DNA of 64,000 nucleotides from Runella slithyformis DSM 19594 (GTDB taxonomy: Bacteria > Bacteroidota > Bacteroidia > Cytophagales > Spirosomataceae): positions 3,423,001 to 3,487,000 of the forward strand of contig NC_015703.1 of NCBI RefSeq assembly GCF_000218895.1. Reading direction: 5' to 3'. The notes beneath the pieces are model-generated. The model searched no databases. It saw only the letters and a program-made list of their open reading frames with translations, and had not been told where the DNA came from. Position numbers and translations under genes: made by a program. Positions 56,601 to 63,443 of the stretch are shown here, piece after piece; the stretch's first letter is position 1; each line of letters opens with the position of its first letter.

Positions 56601-58474
56601 CGGCAGGTAGTTCGGTTATTAACAAAGCCGAAATTACGTACGCCGATCAAGTCGATCCGAATGCTGCAAACAACCTCTCAAGTGTAAGCATCGTCATCAG
56701 CAATGGTACTGTGACTCCTGCGATTGGTGTAGCATTGGCCGTTGATAAAATCGAGAAGAAAGGAAACGTCGATCCGATCAACTACGATGTAACGTATAAA
56801 ATAACGGTGAAAAACGTAGGTAACGTACCTCTCACCAATGTACAGTTGCTGGATAGTATCACGAATAAATTTGTCGCTCCTGCAACGTTTACCGTGTTGG
56901 GCACGCCGGTAGTACAAAATGGCAGCTCTTTGGTACCGAATACAAGTTATAACGGAACTTCGGATAAAAATATCCTCGGTGCCGGAAGTACACTGGCAGT
57001 AGGTGCTGAAGAGACGGTGTTGATTACTGTCAACATCAAGCCGGGCAGCAACAACGGACCATACTTTGGAAGTGTGATTGCATCGGCAACCGGAAGCGGC
57101 ACCAACGTAACGGATGCTTCTAACAGAGGTGTTGTGGTAGATGCACCGGTCAATAATCCAACCCCTGTCCGATTCGATCTGCCAAGTGCTTTGATTGGTT
57201 TGTCTAAATCTGCAGGTACGCCGATTGCCATGGGAGATGGTAAATTCAAAATACCATACACTATCAGTGTGACCAACCTTGGAACAAACGACCTCAAAAA
57301 ATTGAAAGTCGAAGATAACCTCGGTCTCACCTTTGGCAACAAAGCAGTGATTGTCGGTAAGCCTTTGGTGACAGCAGACCCCGGATTGACAGTAGATGCA
57401 AACTATACAGGTCAGGGATTACTTACCAATCTGTTGGTTGACTCGCTGAGCACATTGCCAAAAGCAACTACACGTGCTATCAATCTGGAAGTGATTGTGT
57501 CTCTCTACAATCCTGATTCTGTGACAACATTCAACAACATCGCCATCGGTGTCGGTTACACAGAAGGGGGAGTCATGACGGCAGATACCTCAACGACCGG
57601 TAATAACGCTGACCCTGATAATGACCTCGATCCTCGTAACAACAGCGAATCTACACCTGTGTCGCTTAACTCGGCTCCGGGTAAAGGATTACTCGGTCTG
57701 GCAATGTCTATCAAGGATACCCTGCGTAAAGGCGATGGAAGTATGAACATCACCTACCGTATTATCCTGAAAAACTACGGTGCCGGCTTGCTGACCAATG
57801 TACAGGTATCGGATTCATTAACGAAAGTATACAGTTCGCTGACCGGTGCAAGTTACCAACTGGTGGGTACTCCAACGGCTAACGATTCAAGCACGCTGCG
57901 CATCAACCCTGATTTCAACGGAGATCGTGATGTAAACCTCTTGATCGCTCAACAAAGCCGATTGGCCGGTGGACGCTCAGACTCGCTGTTCTTTACGGTA
58001 AATGTAACCACCGACGGTCGTCTCTCACCGTACCTCAACCGTGCTTACGGAGCAGCGCTATCCGGCCAGAACACCGTAACGGATATTTCAACCAACGGTT
58101 TGAATCCTGACTTGAACGGAAATAATGACCCTACGGAGCTGACCGAGGCTGAGTATACGCCAATTGTGATCCCATCCGACGGCGGGTTGTTTGTTCCTGA
58201 AGGATTCTCTCCAAATGGTGACGGAATAAATGATAAATTTGTCATTCGTCATCCATCCGGCACGAAGATTGTTTTAGAAATCTATAACCGCTGGATGAAT
58301 CTGGTATACCGTAACAATGATTATCAGAACGACTGGGAAGGATCAGCTAACGTAGGAATCGGTACCAACAACCAACAATTACCGGTAGGTACCTACTTCT
58401 ACAACGTGATTTTGGTCGACCAAAACGGCGGTGAGATTAAGAAGACAAGCCGATTTATGACCATTAACCGATAA
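47651..58474 (+). CDS. Giant T9SS-secreted repeat adhesin (type-B sorting domain)
   Basis: A 3607-residue surface protein. A 177-residue extension precedes a signal-like helix (residues 178-202, cleavage near ALGQ). Then follow a DUF11 domain, four SdrD-B-like repeats with DxNxNGxxD calcium loops (starting at residues 409, 541, 675 and 943), DUF11 domains with acidic EDDDDDE runs, cysteine-bearing modules, twelve Ig-like repeats (about residues 1640-2535), further DUF11-like domains and a C-terminal VPEGFSPNGDGIND domain (residues 3515-3607). The last is the gliding-motility type CTD of type IX secretion. It lies 5 bases before its SprF partner. Start uncertain: GTG at 48197 would give a normal signal peptide. 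Confidence 0.85.
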   Translation: MKALFTTVQGREISNAFVPESISPKGLFQKTLWTYFAKALYCLPWTCSIRRPVQNSAVCNKPYKPKLIQNGRVVYMVNSVAIDDYYHLPGASPPPLNGQNHSLLYKFTPNITSLKTFPSQIMRKLSIAHPQDKHRVLRTRFDIFSKRWVSASPPPEDWAVSDITSVIHNRTLISPRGRIKSFVSSLGILALLILTAFTALGQVTKEVDIKLSQTISNSQPALNQSITYTVYAKNEGPDTAKIIGVKDIFPVGANLVSSSPSAGSFVAGLWTIPKISPGDSVKLVLTGTVTGRGVYFNIAEVISMAAGQEDPDSDPNNGALGEDDFVTSCFSVPILWYPGDEYTVSLSVPGYSNVQWSKNGTTITGVASDSASVSGDTLIIKGTGRFAFSAQVNTCPATGCCEIIVIPGPLGSIGDFVWKDVNDNGIQDTGEPGVNQVRVRLFQKNDLGVFVQTDSTLTAGVGPNAGKYLFANLYPGEYRVQFVGTTLPVGCLLSSKQNVGVDSLDSDANPTTGFSEVVTIDPEQGGLLKNNPTIDAALYSPLGSIGDYVWKDTDNDGVQDTSEAGVNGVLVRLYKNNGSAFVKIDSMLTTVNPSGGTAGWYTFDGLSLGDYKVQIVKSSLPNGCVLSDSTNKGGDDTKDSDFDPTTGFSQVVSIDPTKSGLNKNNPTVDGALFSPLGSIGDFVWKDRNDNGQQDIGEPGVKNVRVILWTSNGTTPITAIDTTFTDVSGYYSFTNLPGGQYQVQFDPKSLPDTCRLSLNQNIGPDDKDSDANPITGITPAVTLDPAKGGINKDNPTVDAGLTTFDLSLTKSLASGQSANVAPGDNVTFTLTVKNEGSMTATAIVLSDSLPSGMTLNDANWTLVGRIATLNAPIAGSLAPGATTSVNITVKVDANFTGTTLTNFAQIKDARDKNGNPVKDKDSTPGNGFTKGEDDDDDEPVNVTPLGSIGDFVWKDRNDNGLQDSGEPGVRNVKVILWTGNAGGPVAKRDSMLTDINGKYLFTGLPLGTYYVQFDPKSLPDTCQLSLTPNAGDDTKDSDANPATGVTPAVVLTLDKRNDLTVDAGLTTFDLSLTKSLASGQSANVAPGDNVTFTLTVKNEGSMTATAIVLSDSLPSGMTLNDANWTLVGRIATLNAPIAGSLAPGATTSVNITVKVDANFTGTTLTNFAQIKDARDKNGNPVKDKDSTPGNGFTKGEDDDDDEPVYIKACPIPPTPTCAGTVRNECPVLCVNLNEHISSSIRTPGGKFEWRTGPSPTSPLVADPTKVCASGKYYLFELAACGVYSNGALLEVIIEACPADLSLTKTVSNKTPNQNDNVTYTLKVTNDGPSVATNVEITDTLKAGLQYVSGNAAFTLSGAVLTGKIAKIEVGQTVTLEFVAKVTGTGTIKNFAQVSKSDQPDKDSTPGNGNGTPKEDDEDDEDITVKVPCLIPPTPTCGGMGENTCPDSCVNLNSFIHSTIRTPNGRFEWYTTFDHKPGTKVADPSKVCTSGEYFLFEVAACGEYSNGALLKLTIKPCVRLTDLAVEKRVLEAGPYRVGQTITYSVVASNNGPINATSVTVNDVLPASLTFVSANPAAEYNASTGVWTIGNLANAANRTLQIRATLNSVGSVTNTAIVKGQNNDPAKAGNDTSRVTIRVDCIQPEPPILACATTNICPGDSTTIHAIGCQGGTIRWSNDMTGASIVVKPTVTTTYTAICTKNGCNSGPSNAITVYVNTPTTPTVTVSPSTTVCAGSTVTLTGANCAGTIVWSTGATGAQISVTPAATATYTAYCKIGVCESPKASVTITVTPGGPAPEVICSTDKLCPGESVTLEVKNCTGTVEWSTGETGPAIVVYPAATTAYWAVCNNSGCKSRSKDYVITVTPISAPTVTAGPSTTICNGGSVTLTAAGCTGVVTWSNTMTGASVVVSPTSTTTYTATCTVGKCVSAPSVPVTITVGNPTAPIISAESTLLCAGQGTTLTAVGTCVGSIVWSNGATGSTISVSPAATTEYTAVCKVGTCESVKSNKVRITVTTSGPAPTVAASKPSICAGDSSILTAGNCAGVITWSTGATTASIVVKPSTTTTYTASCRVNGRCDSAPGSVTVTVGNNAAAPTIAVSPASTVCAGTSVTLTAAGCAGTVTWSTAATGASITVVANATTTYTAICKVGNCESAPGSATVTVVPVPEKPVVICSTDKVCPGESVTLEVKNCAGVVHWSNGATGPAIVVTPTVTTTYTATCKAGNCSSPVSANYTITVIPVTPPVVKVTPESIKLGETAVLTAEGCEGTITWSNNMTGASIVVSPTATTSYTAVCRVGTCTSAASVPVTVKVLTCTAPSIVANSAVVCEGSPVTLTATGCAGGTIQWSTGDTLSAITVTPLGTTAYTAVCKKGDCTSNASNAVTVVVTKVYAPTIIASATSICKGDTVTLTASGCAGTILWSNGATGTSIKVTPIANTAYSATCKVGSCESVASAPVTLVVGNPAPPTIQASKTTLCFGESVTLTATGNCTGYIQWSNDQIGSTITIIPAKSTIYTAACCFNAVCKSVASNAVNVIVSPSITAPVVVSLANVCPVKTVDLTTAVKNYTAGAGLVLEFRQTNSPSSPLVANPSAVGTSGTYYAFFRSTAGCYSTGTAISVLISTCETTPCETNPATADAGADASICAALEYKLNGKIGGVATGAVWSTNGTGRFSNSLALDATYYPSLEDLIKGDVILTLTTNDPDGTGKCTAGVDAMKLIFTGIKFRPQIIVNGTLKADTLPETITICQGDTVKLKASENGYKVKWFKNGKVLFPASGGIRQWNVTEPGTYSYGLVDDSLCCSVNSAYITVVVKSLPTPIVKNLRNTCPSNTVDLTTALGANTTYTTIFTSASQPRCECLVGTPEAVGAGTYYVTYKKDGCYSAPAAIEVKIFDCAADTLRSDLSIKKTANKSLALIGEQVTYTLVVKNNGRHNATNVDVRDIMPAQLELVSTSGLTNTGGVLKTRIPTLAAGDSTTLTVVTKAITAGSSVINKAEITYADQVDPNAANNLSSVSIVISNGTVTPAIGVALAVDKIEKKGNVDPINYDVTYKITVKNVGNVPLTNVQLLDSITNKFVAPATFTVLGTPVVQNGSSLVPNTSYNGTSDKNILGAGSTLAVGAEETVLITVNIKPGSNNGPYFGSVIASATGSGTNVTDASNRGVVVDAPVNNPTPVRFDLPSALIGLSKSAGTPIAMGDGKFKIPYTISVTNLGTNDLKKLKVEDNLGLTFGNKAVIVGKPLVTADPGLTVDANYTGQGLLTNLLVDSLSTLPKATTRAINLEVIVSLYNPDSVTTFNNIAIGVGYTEGGVMTADTSTTGNNADPDNDLDPRNNSESTPVSLNSAPGKGLLGLAMSIKDTLRKGDGSMNITYRIILKNYGAGLLTNVQVSDSLTKVYSSLTGASYQLVGTPTANDSSTLRINPDFNGDRDVNLLIAQQSRLAGGRSDSLFFTVNVTTDGRLSPYLNRAYGAALSGQNTVTDISTNGLNPDLNGNNDPTELTEAEYTPIVIPSDGGLFVPEGFSPNGDGINDKFVIRHPSGTKIVLEIYNRWMNLVYRNNDYQNDWEGSANVGIGTNNQQLPVGTYFYNVILVDQNGGEIKKTSRFMTINR
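48875..50842 (+). repeat. SdrD-B-like repeat region of the adhesin
   Basis: Four B-type repeats, each opening PLGSIGD(F/Y)VWKD and carrying a D-x-(N/D)-(D/N)-G-x-Q-D loop, start at 48875, 49271, 49673 and 50477. The third and fourth are separated by a DUF11 domain. The loops suggest calcium-stabilised rod-like stalks. Confidence 0.85.
50036..50466 (+). repeat. 431-bp exact direct repeat, copy 1
   Basis: Identical base for base, by reading, to 50828-51258, at an offset of 792 bases. It encodes a DUF11 domain with an acidic tail. Confidence 0.92.
50828..51258 (+). repeat. 431-bp exact direct repeat, copy 2
   Basis: Second copy of the repeat at 50036-50466. The intervening 361 bases encode SdrD-B repeat four, so the duplicated block is a 264-residue B-plus-DUF11 unit in phase with the reading frame. 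Confidence 0.92.
52570..55260 (+). repeat. Twelve tandem Ig-like repeats in the adhesin
   Basis: Twelve units of about 75 residues share the pattern C-x-G-(x)n-VTLTA-x-GC-x-G-x-(I/V)-x-WS-x-G-(x)-TG-x-SI-x-V and end TYTA-x-C(K/R). Conserved cysteine pairs suggest a disulfide in each. Units 3 and 8 (CPGESVTLEVKNC) are almost the same, as are 2/7 and 4/9. Confidence 0.85.
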
Positions 58475-58479
58475 GAACG

Positions 58480-59487
58480 ATGACAAATATCATCAAACAA
58501 AAATGGACAATGTTACTGCTGCTGATCACGTTGATCAGCAGCAGTAAAACCTGGGCTCAGCAGGACAAAATGTTCTCCCAGTACATGTTCAATATGATGG
58601 CACTTAATCCTGCCTATGCCGGTAGCCGAGACGTTTTGAGCGCAACCGCTCTTTACCGCAACCAATGGGGAGGAATGGCCGGAGCTCCGCAAACCGCGAC
58701 GTTCAGCCTTGATATGCCCGTAAATCGCGAAAGAGTAGGACTGGGACTTCAGCTCTTCAATGATCAGGTTGGTCTTGAAAATTGGACGGGAGCTATGCTT
58801 TCTTACGCATTTCGAATCAAATTGGGCGAACGTTCAACCTTGGCACTGGGATTGCAGGGAGGAGCTATGAGTTTTCGTTGGGATCTATCCAAAGCAAACT
58901 TGGGCAATAACCTGACCGACCCCGCATTTGCCAATAACGTTTCTAAAATTCTGCCAAACTTCGGAACCGGCATTTACCTTAGCAACGACCGTTCGTACCT
59001 CGGTATTTCGGTGCCGTATCTGATTGAAAACAACCTGTCAGATTATGATTCGGGAGATGACCGCGCTAAAGTACGCCGCCATTTCTACGCCATTGGCGGG
59101 TTTGTGATCGGACGTAACAATGTCAAATTAAAGCCTTCCATGATGGCTCGCTATGTACAGGGGACGGGATTGTCATTGGACGGTAACCTGAACCTGTGGT
59201 TTAACGACCGGGTCGCGGTTGGAATGTCGTATCGTCATAATCGTTTCTCTACCTATGCCGGTAAGATTCAGGAAGATCAAAATGGAAATGTATTGAGTGG
59301 CGACGCGTTGGTAGGAATGTTGGAATTACAGCTTTCGGATCAATTCCGTTTGGGTTATTCTTATGACTGGACACGCAATCGCCTTAATCAGGAGCGCAAG
59401 TTTCTGAGTATTCCCACTCACGAAATAATGCTTCGTTATGAGTTTGGATTCAGCAAAAGCAAAATCCTTACTCCCCGTTATTTCTAA
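58480..59487 (+). CDS. PorP/SprF family type IX secretion outer-membrane protein
   Basis: A 335-residue outer-membrane barrel with signal peptide and the diagnostic QDKMFSQYMFNMMALNPAYAG and TALYRNQWGGMAGAPQTATFS at the N terminus. In Flavobacterium, SprF is needed to export or anchor the SprB adhesin, and such genes usually follow their client with a type-B CTD. It starts 5 bases after the adhesin, so they are co-transcribed. Confidence 0.93.
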   Translation: MTNIIKQKWTMLLLLITLISSSKTWAQQDKMFSQYMFNMMALNPAYAGSRDVLSATALYRNQWGGMAGAPQTATFSLDMPVNRERVGLGLQLFNDQVGLENWTGAMLSYAFRIKLGERSTLALGLQGGAMSFRWDLSKANLGNNLTDPAFANNVSKILPNFGTGIYLSNDRSYLGISVPYLIENNLSDYDSGDDRAKVRRHFYAIGGFVIGRNNVKLKPSMMARYVQGTGLSLDGNLNLWFNDRVAVGMSYRHNRFSTYAGKIQEDQNGNVLSGDALVGMLELQLSDQFRLGYSYDWTRNRLNQERKFLSIPTHEIMLRYEFGFSKSKILTPRYF

Positions 59488-59504
59488 AAAGGCTGTTTGT
59501 TAAT

Positions 59505-59561
59505 AAAGGTATATTCTTCATGAATGGTTCTTACGATACCAACACAGGAGGATATACCTTT
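59505..59561 (+). terminator. Possible weak hairpin after the SprF-like gene
   Basis: A 9-bp stem (AAAGGTATA / TATACCTTT) encloses a 39-base loop and is followed by a T-run. It may only partly end transcription before the OmpA-family gene 20 bases later. Confidence 0.4.
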
Positions 59562-59582
59562 TTTTATCTTAAATTTTGAAAT

Positions 59583-61952
59583 ATGAAAAGATATATTTTA
59601 CTCATCGCGTTGGCCATTGGACTTTGGGTAAAGGAAGTAAAAGCACAATCTTCTTTGCAGCAGGCCAATCAGCAATACGAAATGATGGCTTACTCTAAAG
59701 CGATTGAGCTGTATGAGTTGGCACTCAAGGGAAACCTTGCCGATTCAACGAAATTAAATATGCTTATTAAGTTAGGACATAGCTATCGACACATCAGGGA
59801 TACTAAAAATGCGGAGAGGGTCTATCGGGCCGTAACGGAAAATAAAAATACACTGCCTGCCAATCAGGCCAATTGCTACTTATTCTTTGCGCAGGCATTG
59901 GCAAGCAATGGAAAATACGATGAAGCAAAAGAAGTGTATGAGCGTTATAATCAGGTACAGCAGGACGATCACCGGAGTAAAGATTTTAAGAAGTTATATA
60001 CGGATGTAAGTAAGTTATCTAAAAATGTAACCAGTTATACAGTAGAGGCTCTTGATAACATAAATACAAATCGGGCTGATTTCAGCCCTACTTTTTACAA
60101 AAAAGGATTGGTGTTTGTTTCTGCCCGCAATGAAGGCCTGAAGGTAAAACGTGTATACAGCTGGAACCAAACGGCCTTTTTGGATCTGTACGAGATCCCC
60201 GATTTATCCATCATTAACTCAAAGAAAACAAGTCGGCTTGGTGGCTCCGCTGCAACCAATAAGACGGACCGTGCCAGAGGAGTGTATCTGTTGGGGGCAG
60301 ATGAGTATACATCGCCTACGGCCAATGATTCACACATACCCGGCAACTACCGCAATGTGAACGGTACCACGACGGCACCCATACAGAATGCCGTCATTGA
60401 ATCGCAGAATATGGGCAAATCCATTAATTCAAAATACCACGAAGGACCGGTCGCTTTTTTTAAAGACGGCAAAAAAATCCTTTTCACTCGCAATAATTAC
60501 CTTAACGGAAAGTATAAGACCGGTAAAGACGGTATTAACAAGTTGAAATTGTATTCGGCTGAAAATGCCAACGGAAATTGGAGAGACTTAAAAGAACTCC
60601 CGTTCAACAGCGATGAATATTCGGTAGGGCATCCGGCCTTATCAAAAGACGATAAACTCCTGTATTTTGTATCAGATATGCCGGGCGGCTTTGGCGGAAC
60701 AGACCTGTACGTAAGTAAATACGAAGGTGGAAATTGGACTACCCCTATCAATCTGGGACCGGCGGTCAACAGCTCCGGAAATGAAATGTTTCCGTTTATA
60801 GATGAGCTGGGAAACCTTTACTTCGCTTCGGATGGTCATGCCGGCTTGGGAGGTTTGGATATCTTTTACGCTAAACTTATGGAAGGCGTAATGGCCAAAA
60901 AGCCCAGAAATTTGGGAACGCCCATCAATTCTGCCAAAGATGACTTCGGCCTGATTACCGACGGGGAACGGAAAAGCGGATTTTTCAGCAGCAACCGCCG
61001 TCAGGGTGGGGCAGATGATGATCTGTTTCGATTTGAACGCAACGGTCCGTTAAATCCCTGCCAGGAAGTGATCGTAAATGTCATCGATGCCGAAACCAAA
61101 AGCCCCCTGTCAAATGCAGTCGTGATCATGACCGGCAAAAGTGACACCGATCTAAAAACTGCGCAGACCGATCAAAACGGAAGCATACGACTGTGCCTGG
61201 ATCCCGAAACCGATTTTGTATTCAAGACAACTTATGAAGGATATGTGGGCAATTCAGTCGAGCTTGCTTCCAAAGATTCGGATATAACGGAAGCGGTAAT
61301 GCTGGATATACCATTGGAGAAAGTGAAGACAAAATCCAAAACATTTACGCTGCGCGGTTTGGTAACCACTCAGAAAGACCGTAAGCCGATTCCGGGGGTA
61401 AAAGTACTGCTTCATAATGAATGTGATGGAAGTGTACAGGAAGCCGTAACGGATCAGAACGGTGCGTATCTTTTTGAAGTACCCAGCGGTTGTGACTACT
61501 CTATCGAAGCCTTAAAAGATAACTTAGGCACGATGGGAAGTAAAGTAAAGGGGGGTGAAACATCGGAAGCCAATATTACCATGTTTGAGAAGGGTGACGT
61601 GATCAAAATCGACAATATCTATTATGATCTGGATAAGTACAACATCCGTTCAGATGCTGCTGCCGAATTGAATAAATTGGTAGAACTAATGAACAAATAT
61701 CCCAAAATGAAGATTGAATTCGGTGCACATACAGATAGCCGTTCATCAGCCAAGTACAATAAAAAGCTTTCCACTAACCGTGCCAAAGCGGCGGTGACCT
61801 ACATTGTGAATCAGGGCGTTTCGTCCAAAAGAATCATCGCGGCCGGGTATGGCGAAAGTAAATTGGTCAATAAATGCAAAGACGGCGTTAATTGCACCGA
61901 AGAAGAGCACCAACAGAACCGTCGGACGGAAATAAAGATTTTGAGTTTGTAA
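59583..61952 (+). CDS. TPR / PD40 / CarboxypepD-like / OmpA protein (PorE-like)
   Basis: A 789-residue protein with signal peptide (MKRYILLIALAIGLWVKEVKA), TPR-like helices (about residues 22-150), PD40 propeller repeats (HPALSKDDKLLYFVSDMPGG type), two CarboxypepD_reg-like domains (about residues 490-660) and a C-terminal OmpA domain with IYYDLDKYNIR and TNRAKAAVTYIVNQGV. The layout matches PorE-type type IX secretion proteins and the OmpA-family proteins that accompany PorP/SprF, which bind peptidoglycan. It may anchor the secretion or adhesin complex. Confidence 0.9.
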   Translation: MKRYILLIALAIGLWVKEVKAQSSLQQANQQYEMMAYSKAIELYELALKGNLADSTKLNMLIKLGHSYRHIRDTKNAERVYRAVTENKNTLPANQANCYLFFAQALASNGKYDEAKEVYERYNQVQQDDHRSKDFKKLYTDVSKLSKNVTSYTVEALDNINTNRADFSPTFYKKGLVFVSARNEGLKVKRVYSWNQTAFLDLYEIPDLSIINSKKTSRLGGSAATNKTDRARGVYLLGADEYTSPTANDSHIPGNYRNVNGTTTAPIQNAVIESQNMGKSINSKYHEGPVAFFKDGKKILFTRNNYLNGKYKTGKDGINKLKLYSAENANGNWRDLKELPFNSDEYSVGHPALSKDDKLLYFVSDMPGGFGGTDLYVSKYEGGNWTTPINLGPAVNSSGNEMFPFIDELGNLYFASDGHAGLGGLDIFYAKLMEGVMAKKPRNLGTPINSAKDDFGLITDGERKSGFFSSNRRQGGADDDLFRFERNGPLNPCQEVIVNVIDAETKSPLSNAVVIMTGKSDTDLKTAQTDQNGSIRLCLDPETDFVFKTTYEGYVGNSVELASKDSDITEAVMLDIPLEKVKTKSKTFTLRGLVTTQKDRKPIPGVKVLLHNECDGSVQEAVTDQNGAYLFEVPSGCDYSIEALKDNLGTMGSKVKGGETSEANITMFEKGDVIKIDNIYYDLDKYNIRSDAAAELNKLVELMNKYPKMKIEFGAHTDSRSSAKYNKKLSTNRAKAAVTYIVNQGVSSKRIIAAGYGESKLVNKCKDGVNCTEEEHQQNRRTEIKILSL

Positions 61953-61979
61953 AAGTGATAGTTTTGAAGGTTGTTCAGT

Positions 61980-62013
61980 AAAGCAGAAGCTCAAAAGGGC
62001 TTCTGCTTTTTTT
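61980..62013 (+). terminator. Hairpin terminator after the OmpA-family gene
   Basis: An 11-bp stem (AAAGCAGAAGC / GCTTCTGCTTT), 8-base loop and T7 tract, 27 bases after the stop. Confidence 0.88.
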
Positions 62014-62039
62014 ATTAAACGTATCTGAAAACCAACAAA

Positions 62040-62069
62040 AAAGCCGAATCTCAAACGAGAAACGGCTTT
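62040..62069. terminator. Second hairpin downstream
   Basis: AAAGCCG / CGGCTTT with an inner CTC/GAG pairing and T-rich sequence on both sides. It may terminate read-through, or transcripts coming from the right. Confidence 0.5.
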
Positions 62070-62158
62070 CTTTTTAGTGTCTTACGCAACCTCTACAGTC
62101 TGGTGCCCGTATTGGCTACGAAGTCACTTTTATTGAACACTTAAAATTACGGGAAAAA

Positions 62159-62986
62159 ATGAAAATCAACAAATTACCTCACCTTGTTGTGGGCTACTGC
62201 CTCATGGCATTACCGGTTGGATGCAAAACAGATGAAGCCGGACCCGCGTATGATGTAAGCCTGCAGGAAACTTCGCTCGGGAAAGTCCTCACCAATGATG
62301 CCGGAAAAACACTTTATGTATTTACCAAGGATGTCAACGGCACTTCGGCCTGCACCGGTGGGTGCAAAGACACATGGCCGGTTTTTTTCAAGGAAACCTT
62401 AAAACTTGACCCAAGCCTTAATGCCGCTGACTTTGGGACAATCACCCGGGATGATGGAGCCAAACAAACTACCTTTCAGGGATGGCCTTTGTATGCCTAC
62501 AAAAGTGATGCGGCTGCCGGAGATGTAAAGGGTGAAAATGTAGGAGGAGTATGGATTGCGGCCAAAACGGCTTATACCATTATGCTGGCCAATACGCAGC
62601 TCAAAGGGCATGACGGTAAACTATATACGTCTGAGTACAAAGAAGGAACGGCGGATACTCAGTATTTTACGGATGCCCAAGGGCGGACCTTGTACGGGTT
62701 TATCAACGATAAAAAAGGGAAAAATAACTTTACCAAAGCTGATTTCAGCAACAACGCTGTTTGGCCGATTTTTGAAGCCGAAATCAAAGACCTTCCCTCT
62801 ACCCTTGACAAAAGCCTTTTTACCACCATCAAAGTAGGCGACAGGACGCAATTGGTCTACAAAGGCTGGCCATTGTACTATTTTGGACAGGATGGCGGTG
62901 TACGGGGAGTAACCAAAGGAGTAAGCTTTCCAAGACCGGGCGTTTGGCCAATTGTACAAAAAACGACCGCAACTGCCCCCGATTAA
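62159..62986 (+). CDS. Lipoprotein with two secreted repeats (PF03640-like)
   Basis: A 275-residue lipoprotein with lipobox Cys22 (LPVGC). Two copies of the ~110-residue repeat follow: the first has GKTLYVFTKDVNG, a CTGGC pair and FQGWPLYAYKSD; the second has GRTLYGFINDKKG, no cysteines and YKGWPLYYFGQD, then GVWPIV. This repeat has no firm function. The loss of the Cys pair in the second copy is notable. It is a single-gene unit between hairpins. Confidence 0.88.
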   Translation: MKINKLPHLVVGYCLMALPVGCKTDEAGPAYDVSLQETSLGKVLTNDAGKTLYVFTKDVNGTSACTGGCKDTWPVFFKETLKLDPSLNAADFGTITRDDGAKQTTFQGWPLYAYKSDAAAGDVKGENVGGVWIAAKTAYTIMLANTQLKGHDGKLYTSEYKEGTADTQYFTDAQGRTLYGFINDKKGKNNFTKADFSNNAVWPIFEAEIKDLPSTLDKSLFTTIKVGDRTQLVYKGWPLYYFGQDGGVRGVTKGVSFPRPGVWPIVQKTTATAPD

Positions 62987-63035
62987 CCAATTGTATACAT
63001 TTAGCAGGTAGATTCATTACCTATCGCTGTTTTTT

Positions 63036-63070
63036 AAAAGGCAGAAGTTCGCAGGGACTTCTGCCTTTTT
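63036..63070 (+). terminator. Hairpin terminator after the repeat lipoprotein
   Basis: A 13-bp stem (AAAAGGCAGAAGT / ACTTCTGCCTTTT) with an 8-base loop and T-run, about 50 bases after the stop. Confidence 0.88.
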
Positions 63071-63163
63071 ATTTATTATTTAATTGCTTATTTTCTTTTA
63101 GCAGCCTGTCATTTATCCTTTCCGGTCTTTGGCATCGTTCGGAGTATTCGGGTGTATTTCAAA

Positions 63164-63195
63164 TTTACGAATTTAGTTGAAAAGGGCTATCTTTG
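63164..63195 (+). promoter_or_regulatory. Candidate promoter of the transposase genes
   Basis: TTTA (63164-63167), 20 bases, then TATCTTTG (63188-63195). One mismatch in the -33 box. Confidence 0.5.
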
Positions 63196-63236
63196 AGATA
63201 CAATGAATCTGTTTACTAACCCCCTATTTAACCATC

Positions 63237-63443
63237 ATGAGCAAAGAAGAACTCTTAGAGCTAGTGTCTAAAGAATACGATGCGATCCGTTCGCTAAACG
63301 ATCATGATCATTTCTTCGACCACGAAGAAGGCTTTGTAAAGATTTGGGACAACTTGGGGAGCAAAGTCATGGAGAGAAACATAGATAAAGTACCAAAAAA
63401 TCATCAAAAGAAAACATTTACAAGACCCGATACGGACAAATAA
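63237..63443 (+). CDS. Transposase N-terminal frame
   Basis: A 68-residue acidic frame (MSKEELLELVSKEYDAIRSL...) that looks like the start of an ISKra4-like transposase, up to VPKNHQKKTF. The rest of the transposase continues in the -1 frame, so either a programmed -1 shift or a frameshift mutation joins them. A slippery-type A AAA AAT lies at 63395-63401, inside the overlap. Confidence 0.65.
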   Translation: MSKEELLELVSKEYDAIRSLNDHDHFFDHEEGFVKIWDNLGSKVMERNIDKVPKNHQKKTFTRPDTDK

